Shown here one piece after another: positions 31,401 through 45,600 of a stretch of 64,000 bases of DNA (within the stretch, counting starts at the first letter, position 1; the number at the start of each line of letters is the position of its first letter). The translations under genes and the position numbers were made by a program. Source of the stretch: Aradus depressus (taxonomy: Eukaryota; Arthropoda; Insecta; Hemiptera; Aradidae); assembly GCA_963662175.1 (NCBI GenBank), contig OY759214.1:4402001-4466000 (forward strand), written 5' to 3'. The notes under the pieces were generated by a model, which searched no databases, was not told the origin of the DNA, and worked only from the letters and a program-made list of their open reading frames with translations.

Positions 31401-32795
31401 TCTGTGATCATTTTACTTCCCCAGCTACACAAAGTATACAGGAAGTAATGTTATTGCTGTGAATGTGCATCTATGAAACCTTTCATGTGTGATCTGTCCA
31501 CAGTACTCTGTGATCATTTTACTTCCCCAGCTAAACAAAGTATACAGAAAGTTATGTTGTTGCTGTGAATGTGCATCTTTGTAACCTTTCATGTGTGATC
31601 TGTCCACAGTACTCTGTGCTCATTTTATTTCCCCAGCTACACAAAGTATACAGGAAGTAATGTTATTGCTGTGAATGTGCATCTTTGTATCCTGTCATGT
31701 GTGATCTGTCCACAGTACTCTGTGCTCATTTTAGATCCCCAGCTACACAAAGTATACAGAAAGTAATGTTATTGCTGTGAATGTGCATCTTTGTAACCTT
31801 TCATGTGTGATCTGTCCACAGTACTCTGTGCTCATTTTATTTCCCCAGCTACACAAAGTATACAGGAAGTAATGTTATTGCTGTGAATGTGCATCTATGA
31901 AACCTTTCATGTGTGATCTGGCCCAGTACTCTGTGATCATTTTACTTCCCCAGCTACACAAAGTATACAGGAAGTAATGTTATTGCTGTGAATGTGCATC
32001 ATTGTAACCTTTCATGTGTGACCTGTCCACAGTACTCTGTGATCATTTTACTTCCCCAGCTACACAAAGTATAAAGGAAGTAATGTTATTGCTGTGAATG
32101 TGCATCTATGAAACCTTTCATGTATGATCTGGCCCAGTACTCTGTGCTCATTTTATTTCCCCAGCTACACAAAGCATACAGGAAGTAATGTTATTGCTGT
32201 GAATGTGCATCTTTGTAACCTTTCACGTGTGATCTGTCCACAGTACTCCGTGCTCATTTTAGATCCCCAGCTACACAAAGTATACAGAAAGTAATGTTAT
32301 TGCTGTGAATGTGCATCTATGAAACCTTTCATGTGTGATCTGGCCCAGTACTCTGTGATCATTTTACTTCCCCAGCTACACAAAGTATAAAGGAAGTAAT
32401 GTTATTGCTGTGAATGTGCATCTTTGTAACCTTCCATGTATGATCTGGCCCAGTACTCTGTGATCATTTTACTTCCCCAGCTACACAAAGTATACAGGAA
32501 GTAATGTTATTATTGTGAATGTGCATCTATGAAACCTTTCATGTATGATCTGGCCCAGTACTCTGTGATCATTTTACTACCCAGCTATACGAAGTATACA
32601 GAAAGTTATGTTATTGCTGTGAATGTGCATCTTTGTAACCTTTCATGTGTGATCTGTCCACAGTACTCTGTGCTCATTTTATTTCCCCAGCTACACAAAG
32701 TATACAGGAAGTAATGTTATTGCTGTGAATGTGCATCTATGAAACCTTTCATGTGTGATCTGGCCCAGTACTCTGTGATCATTTTACTTCCCCAG

Positions 32796-35700
32796 CTACA
32801 CAAAGTATACAGGAAGTAATGTTATTGCTGTGAATGTGCATCTATGAAACCTTTCATGTGTGATCTGTCCACAGTACTCTGTGATCATTTTACTTCCCCA
32901 GCTAAACAAAGTATACAGAAAGTTATGTTGTTGCTGTGAATGTGCATCTTTGTAACCTTTCATGTGTGATCTGTCCACAGTACTCTGTGCTCATTTTATT
33001 TCCCCAGCTACACAAAGTATACAGGAAGTAATGTTATTGCTGTGAATGTGCATCTTTGTATCCTGTCATGTGTGATCTGTCCACAGTACTCTGTGCTCAT
33101 TTTAGATCCCCAGCTACACAAAGTATACAGAAAGTAATGTTATTGCTGTGAATGTGCATCTTTGTAACCTTTCATGTGTGATCTGTCCACAGTACTCTGT
33201 GCTCATTTTCTTTCCCCAGCTACACAAGGTATACAGGAAGTAATGTTATTGCTGTGAATGTGCATCTATGAAACCTTTCATGTGTGATCTGGCCCAGTAC
33301 TCTGTGATCATTTTAATTCCCCAGCTACACAAAGTATACAGGAAGTAATGTTATTGCTGTGAATGTGCATCTATGAAACCTTTCATGTGTGATCTGTCCA
33401 CAGTACTCTGTGATCATTTTACTTCCCCAGCTAAACAAAGTATACAGAAAGTAATGTTATTGCTGTGAATGTGCATCATTGTAACCTTTCATGTGTGATC
33501 TGTCCACAGTACTCTGTGCTCATTTTAGATCCCCAGCTATACAAGGTATACAGAAAGTAATGTTATTGCTGTGAATGTGCATCTATGAAACCTTTCATGT
33601 GTGATCTGGCCCAGTACTCTGTGATCATTTTACTTCCCCAGCTACACAAAGTCTACAGGAAGTAATGTTATTGCTGTGAATGTGCATCATTGTAACCTTT
33701 CATGTGTGATCTGTCCACAGTACTCTGTGATCATTTTACTTCCCCAGCTACACAAAGTATACATGAAGTAATGTTATTGCTGTGAATGTGCATCTTTGTA
33801 ACTTTCATGTATGATCTGTCCACAGTACTCTGTGATCATTTTACTTTCACAGCTACACAAAGTATACAGGAAGTAATGTTATTGCTGTGAATGTGCATCT
33901 ATGAAACCTTTCATGTGTGAAATGTCCACAGTACTCTGTGATCATTTTACTTCCCCAGCTAAACAAAGTATACAGGAAGTAATGTTATTGCTGTGAATGT
34001 GCATCTTTGTAAACTTTCATGTGTGATCTGTCCACAGTACTCTGTGATCATTTTACTTCCCCAGCTAAACAAAGTATACAGAAAGTTATGTTGTTGCTGT
34101 GAATGTGCATCTTTGTAACCTTTCATGTGTGATCTGTCCACAGTACTCTGTGCTCATTTTATTTCCCCAGCTACACAAAGTATACAGGAAGTAATGTTAT
34201 TGCTGTGAATGTGCATCTTTGTATCCTGTCATGTGTGATCTATCCACAGTACTCTGTGCTCATTTTAGATCCCCAGCTACACAAAGTATACAGAAAGTAA
34301 TGTTATTGCTGTGAATGTGCATCTTTGTAACCTTTCATGTGTGATCTGTCCACAGTACTCTGTGCTCATTTTATTTCCCCAGCTACACAAAGTATACAGG
34401 AAGTAATGTTATTGCTGTCAATGTGCATCTATGAAACCTTTCATGTGTGATCTGGCCCAGTACTCTGTGATCATTTTACTTCCCCAGCTACACAAAGTAT
34501 AAAGGAAGTAATGTTATTGCTGTGAATGTGCATCTTTGTAACCTTCCATGTATGATCTGGCCCAGTACTCTGTGATCATTTTACTTCCCCAGCTACACAA
34601 AGTATACAGGAAGTAATGTTATTATTGTGAATGTGCATCTATGAAACCTTTCATGTGTGATCTGGCCCAGTACTCTGTGATCATTTTACTTCCCCAGCTA
34701 CACAAAGTATACAGGAAGTAATGTTATTGCTGTGAATGTGCATCTATGAAACCTTTCATGTGTGATCTGTCCACAGTACTCTGTGATCATTTTACTTCCC
34801 CAGCTAAACAAAGTATACAGAAAGTTATGTTGTTGCTGTGAATGTGCATCTTTGTAACCTTTCATGTGTGATCTGTCCACAGTACTCTGTGCTCATTTTA
34901 TTTCCCCGGCTACACAAAGTATACAGGAAGTAATGTTATTGCTGTGAATGTGCATCTTTGTATCCTGTCATGTGTGATCTGTCCACAGTACTCTGTGCTC
35001 ATTTTAGATCCCCAGCTACACAAAGTATACAGAAAGTAATGTTATTGCTGTGAATGTGCATCTTTGTAACCTTTCATGTGTGATCTGTCCACAGTACTCT
35101 GTGCTCATTTTCTTTCCCCAGCTACACAAGGTATACAGGAAGTAATGTTATTGCTGTGAATGTGCATCTATGAAACCTTTCATGTGTGATCTGGCCCAGT
35201 ACTCTGTGATCATTTTAATTCCCCAGCTACACAAAGTATACAGGAAGTAATGTTATTGCTGTGAATGTGCATCTATGAAACCTTTCATGTGTGATCTGTC
35301 CACAGTACTCTGTGATCATTTTACTTCCCCAGCTAAACAAAGTATACAGAAAGTAATGTTATTGCTGTGAATGTGCATCATTGTAACCTTTCATGTGTGA
35401 TCTGTCCACAGTACTCTGTGCTCATTTTAGATCCCCAGCTATACAAGGTATACAGAAAGTAATGTTATTGCTGTGAATGTGCATCTATGAAACCTTTCAT
35501 GTGTGATCTGGCCCAGTACTCTGTGATCATTTTACTTCCCCAGCTACACAAAGTCTACAGGAAGTAATGTTATTGCTGTGAATGTGCATCATTGTAACCT
35601 TTCATGTGTGATCTGTCCACAGTACTCTGTGATCATTTTACTTCCCCAGCTACACAAAGTATACATGAAGTAATGTTATTGCTGTGAATGTGCATCTTTG

Positions 35701-36600
35701 TAACTTTCATGTATGATCTGTCCACAGTACTCTGTGATCATTTTACTTTCACAGCTACACAAAGTATACAGGAAGTAATGTTATTGCTGTGAATGTGCAT
35801 CTATGAAACCTTTCATGTGTGAAATGTCCACAGTACTCTGTGATCATTTTACTTCCCCAGCTAAACAAAGTATACAGGAAGTAATGTTATTGCTGTGAAT
35901 GTGCATCTTTGTAAACTTTCATGTGTGATCTGTCCACAGTACTCTGTGATCATTTTACTTCCCCAGCTAAACAAAGTATACAGAAAGTTATGTTGTTGCT
36001 GTGAATGTGCATCTTTGTAACCTTTCATGTGTGATCTGTCCACAGTACTCTGTGCTCATTTTATTTCCCCAGCTACACAAAGTATACAGGAAGTAATGTT
36101 ATTGCTGTGAATGTGCATCTTTGTAACCTGTCATGTGTGATCTATCCACAGTACTCTGTGCTCATTTTAGATCCCCAGCTACACAAAGTATACAGAAAGT
36201 AATGTTATTGCTGTGAATGTGCATCTTTGTAACCTTTCATGTGTGATCTGTCCACAGTACTCTGTGCTCATTTTATTTCCCCAGCTACACAAAGTATACA
36301 GGAAGTAATGTTATTGCTGTCAATGTGCATCTATGAAACCTTTCATGTGTGATCTGGCCCAGTACTCTGTGATCATTTTACTTCCCCAGCTACACAAAGT
36401 ATAAAGGAAGTAATGTTATTGCTGTGAATGTGCATCTTTGTAACCTTCCATGTATGATCTGGCCCAGTACTCTGTGATCATTTTACTTCCCCAGCTACAC
36501 AAAGTATACAGGAAGTAATGTTATTATTGTGAATGTGCATCTATGAAACCTTTCATGTGTGATCTGGCCCAGTACTCTGTGATCATTTTACTTCCCCAGC
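32796..36600 (+). repeat. Higher-order repeat, 1902-bp unit (18 monomers)
   Basis: The same ordered series of monomer variants recurs at exactly 1902 bp. Diagnostic positions are 32796, 34698 and 36600, and 33959 and 35861. The rare TTTTCTTTCCCCAG variant repeats near 33208, 35111 and 37013. This shows recent amplification of a multi-monomer block. Confidence 0.85.
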
Positions 36601-39600
36601 TACACAAAGTATACAGGAAGTAATGTTATTGCTGTGAATGTGCATCTATGAAACCTTTCATGTGTGATCTGTCCACAGTACTCTGTGATCATTTTACTTC
36701 CCCAGCTAAACAAAGTATACAGAAAGTTATGTTGTTGCTGTGAATGTGCATCTTTGTAACCTTTCATGTGTGATCTGTCCACAGTACTCTGTGCTCATTT
36801 TATTTCCCCAGCTACACAAAGTATACAGGAAGTAATGTTATTGCTGTGAATGTGCATCTTTGTATCCTGTCATGTGTGATCTGTCCACAGTACTCTGTGC
36901 TCATTTTAGATCCCCAGCTACACAAAGTATACAGAAAGTAATGTTATTGCTGTGAATGTGCATCTTTGTAACCTTTCATGTGTGATCTGTCCACAGTACT
37001 CTGTGCTCATTTTCTTTCCCCAGCTACACAAGGTATACAGGAAGTAATGTTATTGCTGTGAATGTGCATCTATGAAACCTTTCATGTGTGATCTGGCCCA
37101 GTACTCTGTGATCATTTTAATTCCCCAGCTACACAAAGTATACAGGAAGTAATGTTATTGCTGTGAATGTGCATCTATGAAACCTTTCATGTGTGATCTG
37201 GCCCAGTACTCTGTGATCATTTTACTTCCCCAGCTACACAAAGTATACAGGAAGTAATGTTATTGCTGTGAATGTGCATCATTGTAACCTTTCATGTGTG
37301 ACATGTCCACAGTACTCTGTGATCATTTTACTTCCCCAGCTACACAAAGTATAAAGGAAGTAATGTTATTGCTGTGAATGTGCATCTATGAAACCTTTCA
37401 TGTGTGATCTGGCCCAGTACTCTGTGATCATTTTACTTCCCCAGCTACACAAAGTCTACAGGAAGTAATGTTATTGCTGTGAATGTGCATCTTTGTAACT
37501 TTCATGTATGATCTGTCCACAGTACTCTGTGATCATTTTACTTTCACAGCTACACAAAGTATACAGGAAGTAATGTTATTGCTGTGAATGTGCATCTATG
37601 AAACCTTTCATGTGTGAAATGTCCACAGTACTCTGTGATCATTTTACTTCCCCAGCTAAACAAAGTATACAGGAAGTAATGTTATTGCTGTGAATGTGCA
37701 TCTTTGTAAACTTTCATGTGTGATCTGTCCACAGTACTCTGTGATCATTTTACTTCCCCAGCTAAACAAAGTATACAGGAAGTAATGTTATTGCTGTGAA
37801 TGTGCATCTTTGTAAACTTTCATGTGTGATCTGTCCACAGTACTCTGTGCTCATTTTATTTCCCCAGCTACACAAAGTATACAGGAAGTAATGTTATTGC
37901 TGTGAATGTGCATCTTTGTATCCTGTCATGTGTGATCTATCCACAGTACTCTGTGCTCATTTTAGATCCCCAGCTACACAAAGTATACAGAAAGTAATGT
38001 TATTGCTGTGAATGTGCATCTTTGTAACCTTTCATGTGTGATCTGTCCACAGTACTCTGTGCTCATTTTATTTCCCCAGCTACACAAAGTATACAGGAAG
38101 TAATGTTATTGCTGTGAATGTGCATCTATGAAACCTTTCATGTGTGATCTGGCCCAGTACTCTGTGATCATTTTACTTCCCCAGCTACACAAAGTATACA
38201 GGAAGTAATGTTATTGCTGTGAATGTGCATCATTGTAACCTTTCATGTGTGACCTGTCCACAGTACTCTGTGATCATTTTACTTCCCCAGCTACACAAAG
38301 TATAAAGGAAGTAATGTTATTGCTGTGAATGTGCATCTATGAAACCTTTCATGTATGATCTGGCCCAGTACTCTGTGCTCATTTTATTTCCCCAGCTACA
38401 CAAAGCATACAGGAAGTAATGTTATTGCTGTGAATGTGCATCTTTGTAACCTTTCATGTGTCATCTGGCCCAGTACTCTGTGATCATTTTAGATCCCCAG
38501 CTACACAAAGTATACAGAAAGTAATGTTATTGCTGTGAATGTGCATCTTTATAACCTTTCACGTGTGATCTGTCCACAGTACTCTGTGATCATTTTACTT
38601 CCCCAGCTAAACAAAGTATACAGGAAGTAATGTTATTGCTGTGAATGTGCATCTTTGTAACCTTTCATGTGTGATCTGTCCACAGTACTCTGTGCTCATT
38701 TTATTTCCCCAGCTACACAAAGTATACAGGAAGTAATGTTATTGCTGTCAATGTGCATCTATGAAACCTTTCATGTGTGATCTGGCCCAGTACTCTGTGA
38801 TCATTTTACTTCCCCAGCTACACAAAGTATAAAGGAAGTAATGTTATTGCTGTGAATGTGCATCTTTGTAACCTTCCATGTATGATCTGGCCCAGTACTC
38901 TGTGATCATTTTACTTCCCCAGCTACACAAAGTATACAGGAAGTAATGTTATTATTGTGAATGTGCATCTATGAAACCTTTCATGTGTGATCTGGCCCAG
39001 TACTCTGTGATCATTTTACTTCCCCAGCTACACAAAGTATACAGGAAGTAATGTTATTGCTGTGAATGTGCATCTATGAAACCTTTCATGTGTGATCTGT
39101 CCACAGTACTCTGTGATCATTTTACTTCCCCAGCTAAACAAAGTATACAGAAAGTTATGTTGTTGCTGTGAATGTGCATCTTTGTAACCTTTCATGTGTG
39201 ATCTGTCCACAGTACTCTGTGCTCATTTTATTTCCCCAGCTACACAAAGTATACAGGAAGTAATGTTATTGCTGTGAATGTGCATCTTTGTATCCTGTCA
39301 TGTGTGATCTGTCCACAGTACTCTGTGCTCATTTTAGATCCCCAGCTACACAAAGTATACAGAAAGTAATGTTATTGCTGTGAATGTGCATCTTTGTAAC
39401 CTTTCATGTGTGATCTGTCCACAGTACTCTGTGCTCATTTTCTTTCCCCAGCTACACAAGGTATACAGGAAGTAATGTTATTGCTGTGAATGTGCATCTA
39501 TGAAACCTTTCATGTGTGATCTGGCCCAGTACTCTGTGATCATTTTAATTCCCCAGCTACACAAAGTATACAGGAAGTAATGTTATTGCTGTGAATGTGC

Positions 39601-42600
39601 ATCTATGAATCCTTTCATGTGTGATCTGGCCCAGTACTCTGTGATCATTTTACTTCCCCAGCTACACAAAGTATACAGGAAGTAATGTTATTGCTGTGAA
39701 TGTGCATCATTGTAACCTTTCATGTGTGACATGTCCACAGTACTCTGTGATCATTTTACTTCCCCAGCTACACAAAGTATAAAGGAAGTAATGTTATTGC
39801 TGTGAATGTGCATCTATGAAACCTTTCATGTGTGATCTGGCCCAGTACTCTGTGATCATTTTACTTCCCCAGCTACACAAAGTCTACAGGAAGTAATGTT
39901 ATTGCTGTGAATGTGCATCATTGTAACCTTTCATGTGTGATCTGTCCACAGTACTCTGTGATCATTTTACTTCCCCAGCTACACAAAGTATACATGAAGT
40001 AATGTTATTGCTGTGAATGTGCATCTTTGTAACTTTCATGTATGATCTGTCCACAGTACTCTGTGATCATTTTACTTTCACAGCTACACAAAGTATACAG
40101 GAAGTAATGTTATTGCTGTGAATGTGCATCTATGAAACCTTTCATGTGTGAAATGTCCACAGTACTCTGTGATCATTTTACTTCCCCAGCTAAACAAAGT
40201 ATACAGGAAGTAATGTTATTGCTGTGAATGTGCATCTTTGTAAACTTTCATGTGTGATCTGTCCACAGTACTCTGTGATCATTTTACTTCCCCAGCTAAA
40301 CAAAGTATACAGAAAGTTATGTTGTTGCTGTGAATGTGCATCTTTGTAACCTTTCAAGTGTGATCTGTCCACAGTACTCTGTGCTCATTTTATTTCCCCA
40401 GCTACACAAAGTATACAGGAAGTAATGTTATTGCTGTGAATGTGCATCTTTGTATCCTGTCATGTGTGATCTATCCACAGTACTCTGTGCTCATTTTAGA
40501 TCCCCAGCTACACAAAGTATACAGAAAGTAATGTTATTGCTGTGAATGTGCATCTTTGTAACCTTTCATGTGTGATCTGTCCACAGTACTCTGTGCTCAT
40601 TTTATTTCCCCAGCTACACAAAGTATACAGGAAGTAATGTTATTGCTGTGAATGTGCATCTATGAAACCTTTCATGTGTGATCTGGCCCAGTACTCTGTG
40701 ATCATTTTACTTCCCCAGCTACACAAAGTATACAGGAAGTAATGTTATTGCTGTGAATGTGCATCATTGTAACCTTTCATGTGTGACCTGTCCACAGTAC
40801 TCTGTGATCATTTTACTTCCCCAGCTACACAAAGTATAAAGGAAGTAATGTTATTGCTGTGAATGTGCATCTATGAAACCTTTCATGTATGATCTGGCCC
40901 AGTACTCTGTGCTCATTTTATTTCCCCAGCTACACAAAGCATACAGGAAGTAATGTTATTGCTGTGAATGTGCATCTTTGTAACCTTTCATGTGTCATCT
41001 GGCCCAGTACTCTGTGATCATTTTAGATCCCCAGCTACACAAAGTATACAGAAAGTAATGTTATTGCTGTGAATGTGCATCTTTATAACCTTTCACGTGT
41101 GATCTGTCCACAGTACTCTGTGATCATTTTACTTCCCCAGCTAAACAAAGTATACAGGAAGTAATGTTATTGCTGTGAATGTGCATCTTTGTAACCTTTC
41201 ATGTGTGATCTGTCCACAGTACTCTGTGCTCATTTTAGATCCCCAGCTACACAAAGTATACAGAAAGTAATGTTATTGCTGTGAATGTGCATCTATGAAA
41301 CCTTTCATGTGTGATCTGGCCCAGTACTCTGTGATCATTTTACTTCCCCAGCTACACAAAGTATAAAGGAAGTAATGTTATTGCTGTGAATGTGCATCTT
41401 TGTAACCTTTCATGTATGATCTGTCCACAGTACTCTGTGCTCATTTTATTTCCCCAGCTACACAAAGTATACAGGAAGTAATGTTATTGCTGTGAATGTG
41501 CATCTTTGTATCCTGTCATGTGTGATCTGTCCACAGTACTCTGTGCTCATTTTAGATCCCCAGCTACACAAAGTATACAGAAAGTAATGTTATTGCTGTG
41601 AATGTGCATCTTTGTAACCTTTCATGTGTGATCTGTCCACAGTACTCTGTGCTCATTTTCTTTCCCCAGCTACACAAGGTATACAGGAAGTAATGTTATT
41701 GCTGTGAATGTGCATCTATGAAACCTTTCATGTGTGATCTGGCCCAGTACTCTGTGATCATTTTACTTCCCCAGCTACACAAAGTATACAGGAAGTAATG
41801 TTATTGCTGTGAATGTGCATCTATGAAACCTTACATGTGTGATCTGTCCACAGTACTCTGTGATCATTTTAATTCCCCAGCTAAACAAAGTATACAGAAA
41901 GTAATGTTATTGCTGTGAATGTGCATCATTGTAACCTTTCATGTGTGATCTGTCCACAGTACTCTGTGCTCATTTTAGATCCCCAGCTATACAAGGTATA
42001 CAGAAAGTAATGTTATTGCTGTGAATGTGCATCATTGTAACCTTTCATGTGTGATCTGTCCACAGTACTCTGTGATCATTTTACTTCCCCAGCTACACAA
42101 AGTATACATGAAGTAATGTTATTGCTGTGAATGTGCATCTTTGTAACTTTCATGTATGATCTGTCCACAGTACTCTGTGATCATTTTACTTTCACAGCTA
42201 CACAAAGTATACAGGAAGTAATGTTATTGCTGTGAATGTGCATCTATGAAACCTTTCATGTGTGATCTGTCCACAGTACTCTGTGATCATTTTACTTCCC
42301 CAGCTAAACAAAGTATACAGGAAGTAATGTTATTGCTGTGAATGTGCATCTTTGTAAACTTTCATGTGTGATCTGTCCACAGTACTCTGTGATCATTTTA
42401 TTTCCCCAGCTACACAAAGTATAAAGGAAGTAATGTTATTGCTGTGAATGTGCATCTTTGTATCCTGTCATGTGTGATCTGTCCACAGTACTCTGTGCTC
42501 ATTTTACTACCCAGCTACACGAGGTATACAGAAAGTAATGTTATTGCTGTGAATGTGCATCTATGAAACCTTTTATGTGTGATCTGGCCCTGTACTCTGT

Positions 42601-45600
42601 GATCATTTTACTTCCCCAGCTACACAAAGTATACAGGAAGTAATGTTATTGCTGTGAATGTGCATCTATGAAACTTTTCATGTGTGATCTGTCCACAGTA
42701 CTTTGTGATCATTTTATTTCCCCAGCTAAACAAAGTATACAGAAAGTAATGTTATTGCTGTGAATGTGCATCTATGAAACCTTTCATGTGTGATCTGGCC
42801 CAGTACTCTGTGATCATTTTACTTCCCCAGCTACACAAAGTATACAGGAAGTCATGTTATTGCTGTGAATGTGCATCATTGTAACCTTTCATGGGTGATC
42901 TGTCCACAGTACTCTGTGCTCATTTTACTTCCCCAGCTACACAAAGTATACATGAAGTAATGTTATTGCTGTGAATGTGCATCTTTGTAACTTTCATGTA
43001 TGATCTGTCCACAGTACTCTGTGATCATTTTACTTCCCCAGCTACACAAAGTATACAGGAAGTAATGTTATTGCTGTGAATGTGCATCATTGTAACCTTT
43101 CATGTGTGACCTGTCCACAGTACTCTGTGATCATTTTACTTCCCCAGCTACACAAAGTATAAAGGAAGTAATGTTATTGCTGTGAATGTGCATCTTTGTA
43201 ATCTTTCATGTGTGATCTGTCCACAGTACTCTGTGGTCATTTTAGATCCCCAGCTACACAAAGTATACAGAAAGTAATGTTATTGCTGTGATTGTACATC
43301 TATGAAACCTTTCATGTGTGATCTGGCCCAGTACTCTGTGATCATTTTACTTCCCCAGCTACACAAAGTATAAAGGAAGTAATGTTATTGCTGTGAATGT
43401 GCATCTTTGTAACCTTTCATGTATGATCTGGCCCAGTACTCTGTGATCATTTTACTACCCAGCTATACGAAGTATACAGAAAGTAATGTTATTGCTGTGA
43501 ATGTGCATCTATGAAACCTTTCATGTGTGATCTGGCCCAGTACTCTGTGATCATTTTACTTCCCCAGCTACACAAAGTATACAGGAAGTCATGTTATTGC
43601 TGTGAATGTGCATCATTGTAACCTTTCATGGGTGATCTGTCCACAGTACTCTGTGCTCATTTTACTTCCCCAGCTACACAAAGTATACATGAAGTAATGT
43701 TATTGCTGTGAATGTGCATCTTTGTAACTTTCATGTATGATCTGTCCACAGTACTCTGTGATCATTTTACTTCCCCAGCTACACAAAGTATACAGGAAGT
43801 AATGTTATTGCTGTGAATGTGCATCATTGTAACCTTTCATGTGTGACCTGTCCACAGTACTCTGTGATCATTTTACTTCCCCAGCTACACAAAGTATAAA
43901 GGAAGTAATGTTATTGCTGTGAATGTGCATCTTTGTAACCTTTCATGTATGATCTGTCCACAGTACTCTGTGATCATTTTACTTCCCCAGCTACACAAAG
44001 TATACAGGAAGTCATGTTATTGCTGTGAATGTGCATCATTGTAACCTTTCATGTGTGACCTGTCCACAGTACTCTGTGATCATTTTACTTCCCCAGCTAC
44101 ACAAAGTATAAAGGAAGTAATGTTATTGCTGTGAATGTGCATCTATGAAACCTTTCATGTATGATCTGGCCCAGTACTCTGTGCTCATTTTATTTCCCCA
44201 GCTACACAAAGCATACAGGAAGTAATGTTATTGCTGTGAATGTGCATCTTTGTAACCTTTCATGTGTGATCTGGCCCAGTACTCTGTGATCATTTTAGAT
44301 CCCCAGCTACACAAAGTATACAGAAAGTAATGTTATTGCTGTGAATGTGCATCTTTATAACCTTTCACGTGTGATCTGTCCACAGTACTCTGTGATCATT
44401 TTACTTCCCCAGCTAAACAAAGTATACAGGAAGTAATGTTATTGCTGTGAATGTGCATCTTTGTAACCTTTCATGTGTGATCTGTCCACAGTACTCTGTG
44501 CTCATTTTATTTCCCCAGCTACACAAAGTATACAGGAAGTAATGTTATTGCTGTGAATGTGCATCTATGAAACCTTTCATGTGTGATCTGGCCCAGTACT
44601 CTGTGATCATTTTACTTCCCCAGCTACACAAAGTATACAGGAAGTAATGTTATTGCTGTGAATGTGCATCTTTATAACCTTTCACGTGTGATCTGTCCAC
44701 AGTACTCTGTGATCATTTTACTTCCCCAGCTAAACAAAGTATACAGGAAGTAATGTTATTGCTGTGAATGTGCATCTTTGTAACCTTTCATGTGTGATCT
44801 GTCCACAGTACTCTGTGCTCATTTTAGATCCCCAGCTACACAAAGTATACAGAAAGTAATGTTATTGCTGTGAATATGCATCTATGAAACCTGTCATGTG
44901 TGATCTGGCCCAGTACTCTGTGATCATTTTACTTCCCCAGCTACACAAAGTATAAAGGAAGTAATGTTATTGCTGTGAATGTGCATCTTTGTAACCTTTC
45001 ATGTATGATCTGGCCCAGTACTCTGTGATCATTTTACTTCCCCAGCTACACAAAGTATACAGGAAGTCATGTTATTGCTGTGAATGTGCATCATTGTAAC
45101 CTTTCATGGGTGATCTGTCCACAGTACTCTGTGCTCATTTTACTTCCCCAGCTACACAAAGTATACATGAAGTAATGTTATTGCTGTGAATGTGCATCTT
45201 TGTAACTTTCATGTATGATCTGTCCACAGTACTCTGTGATCATTTTACTTCCCCAGCTACACAAAGTATACAGGAAGTAATGTTATTGCTGTGAATGTGC
45301 ATCATTGTAACCTTTCATGTGTGACCTGTCCACAGTACTCTGTGATCATTTTACTTCCCCAGCTACACAAAGTATAAAGGAAGTAATGTTATTGCTGTGA
45401 ATGTGCATCTTTGTAATCTTTCATGTGTGATCTGTCCACAGTACTCTGTGGTCATTTTAGATCCCCAGCTACACAAAGTATACAGAAAGTAATGTTATTG
45501 CTGTGAATGTACATCTATGAAACCTTTCATGTGTGATCTGGCCCAGTACTCTGTGATCATTTTACTTCCCCAGCTACACAAAGTATAAAGGAAGTAATGT